This document shows positions 8,463 through 17,194 of a DNA stretch of 64,000 nt, one piece after another. How positions within the stretch are numbered: the first letter of the stretch is position 1; the number at the start of each line of letters is the position of its first letter. Source of the DNA: Kribbella capetownensis. GTDB lineage: Bacteria; Actinomycetota; Actinomycetes; Propionibacteriales; Kribbellaceae. The translations under genes were made by a program, and so were the position numbers. The notes under the pieces are model-generated. The model saw only the letters and a list, made by a program, of their open reading frames with translations, did no database searches and was not told the DNA's origin. The stretch spans positions 124,001 to 188,000 of the forward strand of contig NZ_SJKD01000007.1 of the NCBI RefSeq assembly GCF_004331485.1, given 5' to 3'.

Positions 8463-9179
8463 GTGGGTAAAGCGTCGTCGCAGAAGCAGTCGCGCCGCGA
8501 AATGATCGAGAAGATGCAGCGGGACCAGGCGCGCCAGGACAAGCGCCGGACCATGCTCATCGTGATCGTGTCGATCGCCTTCGGCCTGGCCCTCATCGCC
8601 TGGCCGGCGATCCGGCTGATCCAGGACTCCCGGACCAAGAACCAGGCCATCACCGAGTTCGGCGTGGCCGCCTCGGCCGCCTCCTGCGACGCGGTCACCA
8701 ACGACGAGGGTGGCGGCACCCAGGACCACCGCCCGGACGGCGAGAAGATCGCCTACCCGGTCTCCCCGCCGTCGTCCGGCCCGCACTACGCGGTCTGGGC
8801 GCCGTTCGGGAAGAAGTTCTACACCGTCGACGACCGTCCGCCGGTGGAGAACCTGGTGCACAACCTCGAGCACGGCTACACGCTGATGTGGTACCGCGAC
8901 ACGTTGCCGAAGGACCAGATCGACGAGATCGAGAAGATCTCCAAGGCGAAACTGCCGGACGGTTCGATGGGCAAGTTCATCGCGGCGCCGTTCAAGGAGT
9001 CCGACGGCAAGCCCTGGCCGGACGGCAAGACGGTCGCCTTCGCGCACTGGAGCGCCCCGCAGTCCGACAACAAGTCCTTCGGCCACCGCCAGTTCTGCGG
9101 CTCCGTCAGCGGCGAGTCCCTCCAGCAGTTCCTGACCAAGTACCCCGCCTCCGACGCCCAAGAGCCCAACGGCGGCTGA
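8463..9179 (+). CDS. DUF3105 family membrane-anchored protein
   Basis: 238 residues from a GTG. The N-terminus is strongly basic (1-30), residues 31-50 are a membrane helix, and the rest is outside the cell. The DUF3105 signature is clear: SGPHY around 105-109 and HNLEHGY at 133-139, with two cysteines (near 75 and in QFCGS). The conserved histidines suggest metal binding, but no reaction is established for the family. It follows fbiB by 86 nt, with a TACACT box about 55 nt before the start that could be its own promoter. Confidence 0.88.
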   Translation: MGKASSQKQSRREMIEKMQRDQARQDKRRTMLIVIVSIAFGLALIAWPAIRLIQDSRTKNQAITEFGVAASAASCDAVTNDEGGGTQDHRPDGEKIAYPVSPPSSGPHYAVWAPFGKKFYTVDDRPPVENLVHNLEHGYTLMWYRDTLPKDQIDEIEKISKAKLPDGSMGKFIAAPFKESDGKPWPDGKTVAFAHWSAPQSDNKSFGHRQFCGSVSGESLQQFLTKYPASDAQEPNGG

Positions 9180-9212
9180 CCCTTCCCGCCACCCCACACC
9201 CACACCCCCGCG

Positions 9213-9301
9213 CATTTGAGCGGATAACCCTTCAAACGCACGGTTGTACGCTCGGATATTGGGAGGACAACCGGCAACGCGAGGGGTTATCCCCTCAAAT
9301 G
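9213..9301. repeat. 89-nt palindromic element, copy A
   Basis: Two 35-nt arms (9213-9247, 9267-9301) flank a 19-nt loop. Positions 1-21 pair as CATTTGAG-C-GGATAACCCTTC with one C/C mismatch and one U/G pair. Positions 22-28 form a symmetric internal loop, and 29-35 (CGGTTGT) pair perfectly. The loop contains GATA. It begins 34 nt after the DUF3105 stop, between convergent genes. A homologous element of identical geometry lies at 30392-30480. Confidence 0.85.
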
Positions 9302-9306
9302 TGCTT

Positions 9307-9338
9307 CCGCCGCCGAAGGACACCACCTTCGGCGGCGG
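9307..9338 (+). terminator. Strong intrinsic terminator hairpin
   Basis: CCGCCGCCGAAGG and its exact complement form a 13-bp stem around a 6-nt loop, followed on the plus strand by CTGTTCTTT. It lies directly after palindromic copy A and would end transcription of the fbiA-fbiB-DUF3105 unit. Confidence 0.75.
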
Positions 9339-9425
9339 CTGTTCTTTGGGCCGGCTCTCCGGCGATGTGAGCGAGTGCCGGAGGCGCTGGGTGGGAAGGT
9401 GTGCAGGTGGACAGGAGGTGTCCGG

Positions 9426-9515
9426 TTGGCCGACGTGCGCGTGAGCCTGAAGCGCCTGCGCGTACGGCGTATCGCCGGCGCACTACCTGTCGACCTGCAC
9501 ATCAACGACTGCTGA
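9426..9515 (+). CDS. Possible 29-residue peptide ending in Cys
   Basis: A TTG start follows AGGAGG by 7 nt, and the short frame is Arg-rich (VRVSLKRLRVRRIAGALP) then ends VDLHINDC. GGACA-GGAGG-TGTCC places the ribosome site in the loop of a 5-bp hairpin. Codons have GC-rich third positions like real genes. It lies alone in the 532-nt stretch 9180-9711. The Arg-rich N-terminus with a terminal Cys recalls actinobacterial cysteine-related leader peptides, but the resemblance is weak and no cysteine gene follows. It may be spurious. Confidence 0.35.
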   Translation: MADVRVSLKRLRVRRIAGALPVDLHINDC

Positions 9516-9630
9516 GCGACGGGGATCCCGTGGCGCCCGGTCGGCCTGCTTGCCTTCGTGGGGGATGACAAGGTTCTGCTGCCGAGAACAGGTCCTGGAC
9601 TGTGCACGGCCACCGCAGGCTGTTCACGGC

Positions 9631-9668
9631 GGGCGGGGCGAAGGCGGGCGGGGCGAAGGCGGGCGGGG
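9631..9668. repeat. Short tandem repeat, 15-bp unit
   Basis: GGGCGGGGCGAAGGC occurs twice in perfect tandem (9631-9645, 9646-9660), with a third partial unit from 9661. The array is near the 3' end of the mannose-1-phosphate guanylyltransferase gene. Apart from the hairpins, the possible peptide and this array, 9180-9711 shows nothing recognisable. Confidence 0.8.
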
Positions 9669-9711
9669 AACAGCAGCTGGCGGAGGCAGTGGTCGGCGGG
9701 GGCTGTGCGGA

Positions 9712-10809
9712 CTACAGGTATTTGTCGGCGTGGTCGGATTGGACTTGGGCTACCAGGTCTTTGACTCGTTCGCCGTCGGCCAGCGGGCAGACCATCGTGA
9801 CGTCTTGCGTGTGGACGATGATGTGGGCGCGGAGGCCTACCGCGGCGATCAGGTGGTCGGGGTCGTCGGTGACGATGATGTTGTCGTGTGAGTCGAGCAG
9901 GCAGCTGAGGGTGGTGCCGTCCGTACGGTTGCCGCAGGCATCGGCGTCGTACGTGCCGGCCAGGGCGGCCCAGGAGCCGACGTCGAGCCAGTGCACCGGC
10001 ATCGGTACGACGACCACGTCGGCGTCGACCTTGCCCTGCGAGGCCGGCTCCATCACCGCGTAGTCGACGCTGATCTTGCGCAGGTTCGGGTAGATCCCGG
10101 CCAGCGTCTCCTCCCGCTCCGGGGTGTCCCAGACCGACGCGACCTGACGCAGGTTCGTCGCGGACTCGGGCAGCAGTGCGTCGAAAACGCTGAGCACCGT
10201 CTCGGCCCGCCAGACGAACATCCCGGAGTTCCACCAGAACCGCCCGGTGGCCAGGTACTCCTCCGCGGTCGCCCGGTCCGGCTTCTCCCGGAACCGTTCG
10301 ACGACGTACGCCTTGGTGCCGTCGATCGGCGTACCCCGCTCGATGTAACCGAGGCCGGTGTGCGGATGCGTCGGCTCGATCCCGAACGTGACCAGCGACC
10401 GCGGCCGCTGCTCGACCACCTCGAAGCCGCTCACGATCGCGGCGCGGAACTCGTCCTCCGGGCTGATCAGGTGATCGGATCCGACGAAGGCCACCACGGC
10501 ATCGGGATCGTTGCGGGCCACCACCGCGGAGGCGAGTGCGACCGCGTTCGCGGTGTCGCGGCGGGCCGGCTCACCGATGATGTTGTGCTCACCCAGCTCC
10601 GGCAACTCCTTGCGGACCACATCGCCGTACGCCCCGACCGTGCACACGTAGATGTGCTCGGGCTCGACCAGCCCACGCAGCCGGTTGTACGCCACCCGCA
10701 GCAAGGACTCCCCGGCCGCCAACGGCAGCACCTGCTTCGGCCTGTCGTCCCTCGTCATCGGCCACAGCCGCGTCCCCGCGCCGCCGGCCAGGATCACCAC
10801 GTTTCGCAT
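9712..10809 (-). CDS. manC: Mannose-1-phosphate guanylyltransferase
   Basis: 365 residues. The nucleotidyltransferase signature GGAGTRLWPMTRDDRPKQ lies at 9-26; FVGSDH and the FWNSGMFVWR segment are typical of GDP-mannose pyrophosphorylases. It makes GDP-mannose from GTP and mannose-1-phosphate for mannosylated lipids and envelope glycans. There is no fused phosphomannose isomerase domain. It starts 9 nt after the NAD kinase stop, so the two are probably cotranscribed. Its presence near whiB and fbiA/B matches actinobacterial gene order. Confidence 0.93.
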   Translation of the reverse strand: MRNVVILAGGAGTRLWPMTRDDRPKQVLPLAAGESLLRVAYNRLRGLVEPEHIYVCTVGAYGDVVRKELPELGEHNIIGEPARRDTANAVALASAVVARNDPDAVVAFVGSDHLISPEDEFRAAIVSGFEVVEQRPRSLVTFGIEPTHPHTGLGYIERGTPIDGTKAYVVERFREKPDRATAEEYLATGRFWWNSGMFVWRAETVLSVFDALLPESATNLRQVASVWDTPEREETLAGIYPNLRKISVDYAVMEPASQGKVDADVVVVPMPVHWLDVGSWAALAGTYDADACGNRTDGTTLSCLLDSHDNIIVTDDPDHLIAAVGLRAHIIVHTQDVTMVCPLADGERVKDLVAQVQSDHADKYL

Positions 10810-10818
10810 TGGGAGACC

Positions 10819-11883
10819 CTACCCGGCGTCGACGGGTGGTGGCAGCCGTAGGTGCGCCAGATCCGGCGGCACCGGCGACGTCGTCCGCCAGAAGGTCTCC
10901 GATTGGCCATCGAGCGCGGTCGCGGGCGCATCGGTGAGGCGGAAGCGGTCGCGCAGCCGGCCGTAGAAGTCGGTCGGTCCCAGCCGGACCAGTCGCAGCC
11001 GTCGCGGCGAACCGTAGACGCCGATCCAGTCCCCCGGATCGAGGACACCGCGCAACTGCCCGTCGATGCTGACGGCGGCCTGCCCGGAGTGCGGCAGCAC
11101 CCGGACCGCGACCGGCTCGTCGGGTGCTGCGACAACCGTTCGATTGAACGTCATGTGGGGTGCGACCGGAGTGAACACGACCGCTTCCATGTTCGGCGAC
11201 AGGATCGGCCCACCGGCAGCGAAGCTGTACGCCGTCGACCCGGTCGGCGTCGCCACGATCACAGCATCGGCCGAGTACGACGCAAGCAGCCGGCCCGCCA
11301 GGTACACCCCCAGAGCCACCTGGTGGTCCCGCGCAAGCTTCTCCAGTACGACGTCGTTCAGCGCAGTGACGTCGAGTGCGACACCCCAACCGTCGCCCTC
11401 GGTGGATTCCGGGCGCACGGCCGGCGGTGGCAACGAGGGGCCGTGCCCGTAGCGCAGCAGCGACTCGATCCCGCTCGGAATCTCCAGCGGACGGGACGCC
11501 CGCATGGTCAGCGTCATCCGCTCCTCGATCGTCGCGCCGCCGTGGTGCACGGCCTCCAACGCGGTTTCGACGTCGCTGCAGGCCACTTCGGTCAGGAAGC
11601 CGACCTTGCCGAGGTCGACGCCGAGCACCGACGCGTTGTTCTTCGCGGCGATCCTGGCCCCGCGCAGGAATGTGCCGTCACCGCCGAGCGTGACGACCAG
11701 GTCCGGGTCCCCGGCGTGGTGCAGCTCGTCCATGCCGCCACGCCGTTCCTCATGCGATTTCCAGACGTCGATGTCGGTGCAACCGATGCCGTGCCGGTCC
11801 GCCCAGGCGCGCACCGTCGCGGCTGTCCGCACCGCCAGCGGACGCCCCTCGTGAACAACAAGTCCAAGCCGGCGCACAGGCAC
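10819..11883 (-). CDS. nadK: NAD kinase
   Basis: 354 residues from GTG 11883, with GGAGGAGG five nt upstream. GGDGT at 67-71 is the NAD kinase signature; the NDVVLEK segment and ATPTGSTAYSFAAGGPI form the substrate-binding region. It phosphorylates NAD to NADP. The protein is longer than the usual 300 residues because of an insert around 125-160 and a C-terminal extension that ends Pro-rich. A second housekeeping NAD kinase elsewhere in the genome is possible, as many actinobacteria carry two. Confidence 0.88.
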   Translation of the reverse strand: MPVRRLGLVVHEGRPLAVRTAATVRAWADRHGIGCTDIDVWKSHEERRGGMDELHHAGDPDLVVTLGGDGTFLRGARIAAKNNASVLGVDLGKVGFLTEVACSDVETALEAVHHGGATIEERMTLTMRASRPLEIPSGIESLLRYGHGPSLPPPAVRPESTEGDGWGVALDVTALNDVVLEKLARDHQVALGVYLAGRLLASYSADAVIVATPTGSTAYSFAAGGPILSPNMEAVVFTPVAPHMTFNRTVVAAPDEPVAVRVLPHSGQAAVSIDGQLRGVLDPGDWIGVYGSPRRLRLVRLGPTDFYGRLRDRFRLTDAPATALDGQSETFWRTTSPVPPDLAHLRLPPPVDAG

Positions 11884-11965
11884 GACATCCTCCTCCGGAC
11901 GGTTACTGCCTCAACGGTAGCCGCCCCGGCGCACCCGGCCCGGAACGGCGGCCTCCCGCCACCGC

Positions 11966-13051
11966 TCAGTTGCCGTCAGCAACATTTTTGCCCCTCGACT
12001 CCGCCGCGGCACTGACGATCGGGTCGGTCTCGTCGTCGAACTCCCCGATCACCTCCTCGAGCAGATCCTCCAACGCCACCACGCCGAGTGGATGCTCCGC
12101 TCCCTGTACGACGGCCAACTGGGACCGCTGATCGCGCATGACCCGGATCGCCGTGGCGACCGGGGTCTCGGCGGGCAGCCGCAGCGGCTCCGTCATCAGC
12201 TCGGACGCGTGCAGCGTCGTACCGCCGGCCGTGGTCGCGCGCGCCGCGTCGCGGACGTGGACGATGCCGCAGATCGTCGTACCCGGGCTGACGACCGCCA
12301 GGCGGGAGCGGCCCTCGCGGCGGCTGGTGAGCTCGACCTCGCGCGCCGACGCCTCGGCCGGGACGGTGACGAGCTGGGAGATCGGGGTCATCACCTGGGC
12401 AACGGTGGTGTTCTGCAGCGCGAGCATCGCGGTGAGCAGATCGTGCTCGGGATCTTCGAGAGTGCCGTGTTCGCGGGACGACTCGATCAGCAGCCGGAGT
12501 TCATCGGGGCCGTGGGCGCTGGCCAGTTCGTTCTGCGGCGTCACTCCGACCAGGCGCACACACACGTTGGCGATCCAGTTGAGCACCAGGAGGAGCGGCC
12601 GGAAGACGTACGTGAAGCCGCGGAACGGAAGCGCCAGCAGCAAAGCCGAGCGCTCCGGGTTGCTGATCGCCCAGGACTTCGGGGCCATCTCGCCAAGCAA
12701 CACGTGCAGCAAGCCGATGCCGCTGACCGCGATGATCAGCGCGATCACGTGACCGACACCTTCGGGGATGTGCATCAGCTCGAACAGCGGGTGCAGCAGA
12801 TTCGCGACCGCGGGTTCACTCAACGAGCCGAGTCCCAAGGTGCACAGCGTGATGCCGAGCTGCGCACCCGCAAGCATCAGCGACAACTCGCTCACCCCTG
12901 CGATCGCGGCCCGCGCCGAACGGCTGCCGGACGCCGCAGCCTGCTCGAGGCGATGCCGCTTCGACGCGACCAGAGCGAACTCCGCGGAGACGAAGAAGCC
13001 GTTCAGGGCCAGCAACACGGCCGAGATGAGCAGAGCGAGCGGCGTACTCAC
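11966..13051 (-). CDS. CNNM/CorC-type membrane protein (DUF21 + CBS), short
   Basis: 361 residues. Residues 1-190 form a DUF21 domain with four membrane helices, and 215-340 carries a tandem CBS pair ending in the acidic VALEDLLEEVIGEFDDE motif. No CorC_HlyC C-terminal domain is present. Relatives are Mg2+/Co2+ transporters or regulators, often annotated as hemolysin. The GTG start overlaps the stop of the longer paralogue (GTGA), so the two are translated together and may form a heteromer. Confidence 0.9.
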   Translation of the reverse strand: MSTPLALLISAVLLALNGFFVSAEFALVASKRHRLEQAAASGSRSARAAIAGVSELSLMLAGAQLGITLCTLGLGSLSEPAVANLLHPLFELMHIPEGVGHVIALIIAVSGIGLLHVLLGEMAPKSWAISNPERSALLLALPFRGFTYVFRPLLLVLNWIANVCVRLVGVTPQNELASAHGPDELRLLIESSREHGTLEDPEHDLLTAMLALQNTTVAQVMTPISQLVTVPAEASAREVELTSRREGRSRLAVVSPGTTICGIVHVRDAARATTAGGTTLHASELMTEPLRLPAETPVATAIRVMRDQRSQLAVVQGAEHPLGVVALEDLLEEVIGEFDDETDPIVSAAAESRGKNVADGN

Positions 13052-14385
13052 GGCAACCGCGCCATCACGACGAGACCAGGCACATGCCGTACGACGGTCT
13101 GGACCGACAGCCGGACGAACTCCTGCGGCACCGGCCGCCCGTCGTGGTCGAACCGCCGGCGCAGCTCCACCGCCACCTGGTCACCGATGACCGGGACCCG
13201 GCCGAGCCGCGCCATCACCAGACCGGACACAGTCTCGTAGTCGTCGTTCTCGGGAAGCGCGACGCCGGTGGCCTCTTCGACCTCGTCCAGCCGCCATCGC
13301 GCGGGCACGACCCACGAACCGTCGCCGCCCTGGACCAGTCCGGTCTCCGGCAGGTCGTCCTCGTCCCGGATCTCGCCGACCAGTTCCTCGGCGATGTCCT
13401 CCAGCGACACGATCCCGGCGAAACCGCCGTACTCGTCCACCACAATGGCCAGCTGCCGGTGCGCGGTCCGCAACCGTTCCAGTACGGCGGGCAGCGGCAG
13501 CGTGGACGGTACGACGACCGCCGGTGTCGCGAGCGAACCCGCGGTGACCCACGACCGGTCCGCCGGCTCGACCTCGACGACATCGCCGACCGCGATCACC
13601 CCGACCACCTCGTCGACCGTATCGGCGATCACCGGGAACCGGCTGTGGCCGGTCTCCTGCAGCTCGACGATCCGGGTCAGCGGGTCGTCCTGATGCACCG
13701 TGATCACATCGACCCGGGGGCGCATCGCCGCGTCGGCGGTCCGGTGGCGGAAGTCGAGGCCGCGGTCGAGCAGCCGCATGGTGTCCTGGTCCAGCAGTCC
13801 CTGCTCGTACGACTCGACGATGATCCGGTCGAGCTCCTGCGCGGTCGCACCCTGCGGCAGCTCCTCGACCGGTTCGATGCCGACCCGGCGCAGGATCCGG
13901 TTCGACGTCGCGTCGAACACATGGATGAGTGGTCCGGCGACGGTCAGGTACATCAGCGTGGACCGGGCCAGCCGCAGCGCGATCGCCTCCGATTTCGCGA
14001 TCGCCAGGTTCTTCGGCGCCAGTTCACCGAGCACCATCTGGATGATCGTTGCCACCAGCAACGCCAGGATCACCGAGATGGACAGGCTGACCGACTCCGG
14101 TACGCCGGCCGAACCGAGCACGTGCGACAGGCCTTCACCCAGGTACGGCTCGGCGAAGTACCCGGCCAGCAGCGCGGTGATGGTGATCCCGACCTGGGCG
14201 CCGGACAACACGAACGAGAGCCGGCTCGTCACCTTCAGTGCGCGTGCGGCAGCCGCGTCACCACCCTCGGCCAGCGACCGCAGCCGGCTGCGGTCCACCG
14301 CGACGTACGCGAACTCCTGCGAGACGAAGTAGCCAGTGGCAACGGTCAGCACCAGGATCAGAGCCAGGCCGGCCAGGATCAACAT
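13048..14385 (-). CDS. CNNM/CorC-type membrane protein (DUF21 + CBS + CorC_HlyC)
   Basis: 445 residues. The DUF21 domain with four helices covers 1-200, CBS domains 215-340 end with SLEDIAEELVGEIRDEDD, and the CorC_HlyC domain fills the last 85 residues. It is the full-length member of the pair and probably acts in magnesium or cobalt homeostasis. It is the first gene of the minus-strand run that continues to the shorter paralogue, NAD kinase and GDP-mannose pyrophosphorylase. Confidence 0.92.
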   Translation of the reverse strand: MLILAGLALILVLTVATGYFVSQEFAYVAVDRSRLRSLAEGGDAAAARALKVTSRLSFVLSGAQVGITITALLAGYFAEPYLGEGLSHVLGSAGVPESVSLSISVILALLVATIIQMVLGELAPKNLAIAKSEAIALRLARSTLMYLTVAGPLIHVFDATSNRILRRVGIEPVEELPQGATAQELDRIIVESYEQGLLDQDTMRLLDRGLDFRHRTADAAMRPRVDVITVHQDDPLTRIVELQETGHSRFPVIADTVDEVVGVIAVGDVVEVEPADRSWVTAGSLATPAVVVPSTLPLPAVLERLRTAHRQLAIVVDEYGGFAGIVSLEDIAEELVGEIRDEDDLPETGLVQGGDGSWVVPARWRLDEVEEATGVALPENDDYETVSGLVMARLGRVPVIGDQVAVELRRRFDHDGRPVPQEFVRLSVQTVVRHVPGLVVMARLP

Positions 14386-14448
14386 GTACAGAGGCTACGA
14401 GAACTCCGGGCCTTGGAGGAGCGCAGGGGTCGTGCAGTACGCCGCTGG

Positions 14449-15282
14449 TCACAGGGTGGACGGCTTCCAGGGCAGGACCTTGCCGTCCTGGATCAGTTCG
14501 CCGTACCAGGACGGGTCTACCTGGTCGGACAGGAGCAGGTCGACGATCGGCAGCACCGCGTCGGCCGGCGACTTGGCCTGGCTGAAGTCGTCGAACCACG
14601 GGCGCGATGCGCGGGTGTCGACGAGTCCCGGACAGACCGACGCGATCACCGTGCCGTCGGCGAGGTCCTGAGTACGACGTTCCGCGGCGACGGCCCGCAC
14701 GGCGGCGACCTGAGCGACCTTCGACGGGAAGTTGATCCACTCCGGCCAGTCCTTCGCGGCCGCCGTGCCGTCGTGGATCGCGGCGCGCCAGTCCTCGACG
14801 GCCTGCTCCACCTCGTCGAGCGTCACGCCGTCGAACCGCGGCCACAGCCGCTCGGGCAGATGATCGAGCGTCCCCAGCGAACTGGCCACCACGATCAGCC
14901 GCCCACCGGGCCGCAACACCGGCGCGAACGCCCGCAGCACGTCCTGCGCTCCGCGGTTCGCCACATCGATGAACACATCCGCCTGCTCCGCCTGCCCCCG
15001 CTCCGGCACCAACGGCCCCACCGCGTTCGACACGACGATGTCCACCCCACCCAACTCCTCGGCCAACTTCCGCACCGCCTCCCCGTCCGTCACATCCAGC
15101 ACCCGCCCCTCCACCCGGGCCACCCCGTTGATGTGAGCGACAGCGTCCCCGACCCGCTGGGGGTCACGGCCGGTGAGCAACACCAGGTCGTTGGGGTTCA
15201 TCCGGGCGGCGAGAGATTCGACGAGGGCGTAGCCGATGCCTTGGTTGGCGCCGGTGACGAGTGCGATGCGTTCGGTTGTCAT
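14449..15282 (-). CDS. Short-chain dehydrogenase/reductase lacking the catalytic Tyr
   Basis: 277 residues from ATG 15282; longer readings run into the LysR promoter. TGANQGIG (10-17) is the NAD(P)-binding loop and VASSLG carries the active-site Ser. The architecture resembles carbonyl-reductase (CBR1-like) SDRs, with the DWP-loop before the catalytic helix. The YxxxK motif reads N-F-P-S-K: Asn replaces the catalytic Tyr while Lys remains. It may be inactive, use another residue, or bind ligand only. It is divergent from a LysR gene that probably controls it. Confidence 0.85.
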   Translation of the reverse strand: MTTERIALVTGANQGIGYALVESLAARMNPNDLVLLTGRDPQRVGDAVAHINGVARVEGRVLDVTDGEAVRKLAEELGGVDIVVSNAVGPLVPERGQAEQADVFIDVANRGAQDVLRAFAPVLRPGGRLIVVASSLGTLDHLPERLWPRFDGVTLDEVEQAVEDWRAAIHDGTAAAKDWPEWINFPSKVAQVAAVRAVAAERRTQDLADGTVIASVCPGLVDTRASRPWFDDFSQAKSPADAVLPIVDLLLSDQVDPSWYGELIQDGKVLPWKPSTL

Positions 15283-15294
15283 GGAGCCAACGTA

Positions 15295-15304
15295 GGTTCG
15301 AACC
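15295..15304. promoter_or_regulatory. Palindrome in the SDR-LysR divergent region
   Basis: GGTTCGAACC is a perfect 10-nt palindrome. It falls in the spacer of a possible minus-strand promoter (TTAGCG, 18 nt, TACGTT) for the SDR gene and between the two divergent starts. It is a reasonable LysR operator candidate. Confidence 0.45.
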
Positions 15305-15352
15305 AGCCATGACGCTAACGAGACTTCGGCACAGCTAGTATGCGTAAACGTC

Positions 15353-16267
15353 ATGGATTTCTCCGACGTCTCCCTGGTCGTGCTCCGGGTGTTCCGCGAG
15401 GTTGCCGAGCGCGGCACGTTCACGTCTGCCGCGATCGCACTCGGCTACACCCAGTCGGCCGTGTCGCGACAGATCGCCTCGCTCGAACGGGCCGCCGGTG
15501 CACCTCTGCTCGAACGCCGCCGCGAGGGCGTCCGGCTGACCGCGGCCGGACAGATCGTCCTGCGCAACGCCGCCGGCGTACTCGACCAGGTCGACGCGAC
15601 CGCTCGCGAGCTCGCCGGCCTCCCGGCCGCCGGTGGGACTGTCCGGCTGGGCTGGTTCCCGAGCGCCGGCGCCGTTGTCCTGCCACAGGCAATCAGTGCG
15701 CTCCGCCGGTCCCATCCCTCGATCGCCGTCACCACCCGGGAAGGCTCGACGCCCGCGCTCGTCCGCGCGCTCCGGGCCGGGAGCATCGATCTGGCACTGA
15801 TCGCCTCAGCTCCACCCTTCCGGCCACCGGACTCGGAGTCGCCTGCCCTCGAGCTCGAGACGCTGGCCGAGCGCAGCCTGCGCCTCGCTGTCCCGGCCAG
15901 TCATCCACTGGCGGCCCAGGACACCGTGGACGTCGCCGAGCTGCGAGGTCAGCGTTGGATCGCCGCACCCGCCTCCGGCGAGGAGTTGTTGATGGGCGTG
16001 TGGCCAGGGCTGGACGAGCGACCTCAGGTCGCGCACACCGTCCGCGACTGGCTCGCCAAACTCCACCTGGTCGCGGCCGGCGCCGGACTGACCACGATCT
16101 CCGCGTCGATGGCCTCGGCTGTGCCGCCCGGTGTCCGGGTGCTCACCGTCCGGGGTGGCCCCGAGGAGTTGCGCCGTACGATCCTGGCCCGGCTCCCGGG
16201 CCGGCCGTCAGGACCCGCCGCGCTCCTCGCGGACGCCCTCCGCGCCGCGGTTCCCGCCCTCGGCTGA
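15353..16267 (+). CDS. LysR family transcriptional regulator
   Basis: 304 residues. The N-terminal winged helix-turn-helix (1-62) has the LysR pattern FREVAERGTFTSAA...GYTQSAVSRQIASLE. Residues 90-295 are a type 2 periplasmic-binding-like effector domain. A TAGTAT box lies 11 nt before the ATG. Divergent placement from the SDR gene suggests it controls that gene and itself. Its 3' end overlaps tatA by 60 nt on the opposite strand. Confidence 0.92.
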   Translation: MDFSDVSLVVLRVFREVAERGTFTSAAIALGYTQSAVSRQIASLERAAGAPLLERRREGVRLTAAGQIVLRNAAGVLDQVDATARELAGLPAAGGTVRLGWFPSAGAVVLPQAISALRRSHPSIAVTTREGSTPALVRALRAGSIDLALIASAPPFRPPDSESPALELETLAERSLRLAVPASHPLAAQDTVDVAELRGQRWIAAPASGEELLMGVWPGLDERPQVAHTVRDWLAKLHLVAAGAGLTTISASMASAVPPGVRVLTVRGGPEELRRTILARLPGRPSGPAALLADALRAAVPALG

Positions 16268-16447
16268 CGACGGCTCGACCGCCGGTTTCTCGTCGTCCTC
16301 GCCGTTCTGGACCTTCTTGAACTCGTTCATCGCGCGGGCGGCGTTCTTGGTCAGCTCGGGCAGCTTCTTCGCGCCGAACAGCAGAACCACGATGACCAGG
16401 ATGACGATCCACTCGCCGCCTTCGGGCAGCGCCAGGTATGGCACCAT
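16208..16447 (-). CDS. tatA: Twin-arginine translocase subunit TatA/TatE
   Basis: 79 residues: one membrane helix at about 13-30, the hinge FGAKKLPELTK, an amphipathic helix (NAARAMNEFKKVQ) and an acidic disordered tail. It assembles into the pore of the Tat pathway, which exports folded proteins. The gene stands alone; tatB and tatC are not in the window. The tail is antisense to the LysR C-terminus. Confidence 0.9.
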   Translation of the reverse strand: MVPYLALPEGGEWIVILVIVVLLFGAKKLPELTKNAARAMNEFKKVQNGEDDEKPAVEPSSAEGGNRGAEGVREERGGS

Positions 16448-16513
16448 GACAAGCCTTCTTTCCGGGAATCCCCCTCCACGCTACGTCGCCGCCCGAACCG
16501 TAGGGTGGGCCAT

Positions 16514-17194
16514 ATGTCACGAGTTCTGCCCGAGCTGTTCGCGGCCGCGGTACGCCGGGACGGCGGCGCCCCGTTCCTCACCTACTACGACGACTCGACC
16601 GGTGAGCGGATCGAGTTGAGTGCCGTCACCACCGCGAACTGGGTGGCCAAGACCGCCAACCTGCTCGTCGACGAGTACGACCTGGAGTCCGGCGCGACGG
16701 TTGCGATCGGCCTGCCGCCGCACTGGCTCGGCGTCGTCTGGGCGCTGTCCACCTGGTCGGTCGGTGCCTCGCTGACCACCGGCACCGGCACTCTCGCGAT
16801 CACCGGCCCGGACGTCGCGATCCGCGGCGAGCGGGAGACCATCGCGTCCGCGCTCCTGCCGCTCGGCGGAAGGTACCGCGAACCGCTGCCGGCCGGGGTC
16901 CACGACTACGGCGCCGAGGTCTACAACCACCCGGACGTGTTCGTCCCGTTCGACCCGCCGTCGCCCGCGTCCCCGGCGTACGACGAACTCACCCACGACG
17001 ACCTGATCGGTACGGCGGAGCCCGTCGCCGACCGGATCCTGGTCACCCGCGACCTGGCGTCCCGCCAAGGAGTGGGACTACTGGTCGGAGTCATCTCCGG
17101 AGGTGGTTCGATCGTCCTCTGTCGCAACCTGGACCCGGCGAAGCTGGACCGCCGAATTCAGGACGAGAAGGTGGATCGAGTGGTGGAGGACTGA
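16514..17194 (+). CDS. TIGR03089 family protein
   Basis: 226 residues from ATG 16514. TAGGGT ends 7 nt before this ATG, which fits a leaderless transcript and favours it over the GTG at 16505. The N-terminal half resembles the start of acyl-CoA synthetases (FLTYYDDSTGERIEL, ANLLVDE), but the adenylation core is absent. This matches TIGR03089, an actinobacterial family of unknown function. The next SDR gene starts on its stop codon (TGATG). Confidence 0.85.
   Translation: MSRVLPELFAAAVRRDGGAPFLTYYDDSTGERIELSAVTTANWVAKTANLLVDEYDLESGATVAIGLPPHWLGVVWALSTWSVGASLTTGTGTLAITGPDVAIRGERETIASALLPLGGRYREPLPAGVHDYGAEVYNHPDVFVPFDPPSPASPAYDELTHDDLIGTAEPVADRILVTRDLASRQGVGLLVGVISGGGSIVLCRNLDPAKLDRRIQDEKVDRVVED

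Noticed and set aside
9213-9301. Element A as a REP/RAYT or IS200/IS605 end
   Set aside because: No GTAG/CTAG tetranucleotide guide at the hairpin foot and no tyrosine transposase gene in the window.
9180-9711. tRNA, small RNA or CRISPR in the largest gene-free stretch
   Set aside because: No cloverleaf or T-loop consensus and no spaced repeats; only the palindrome, a terminator, a possible peptide and a 15-bp tandem repeat are seen.
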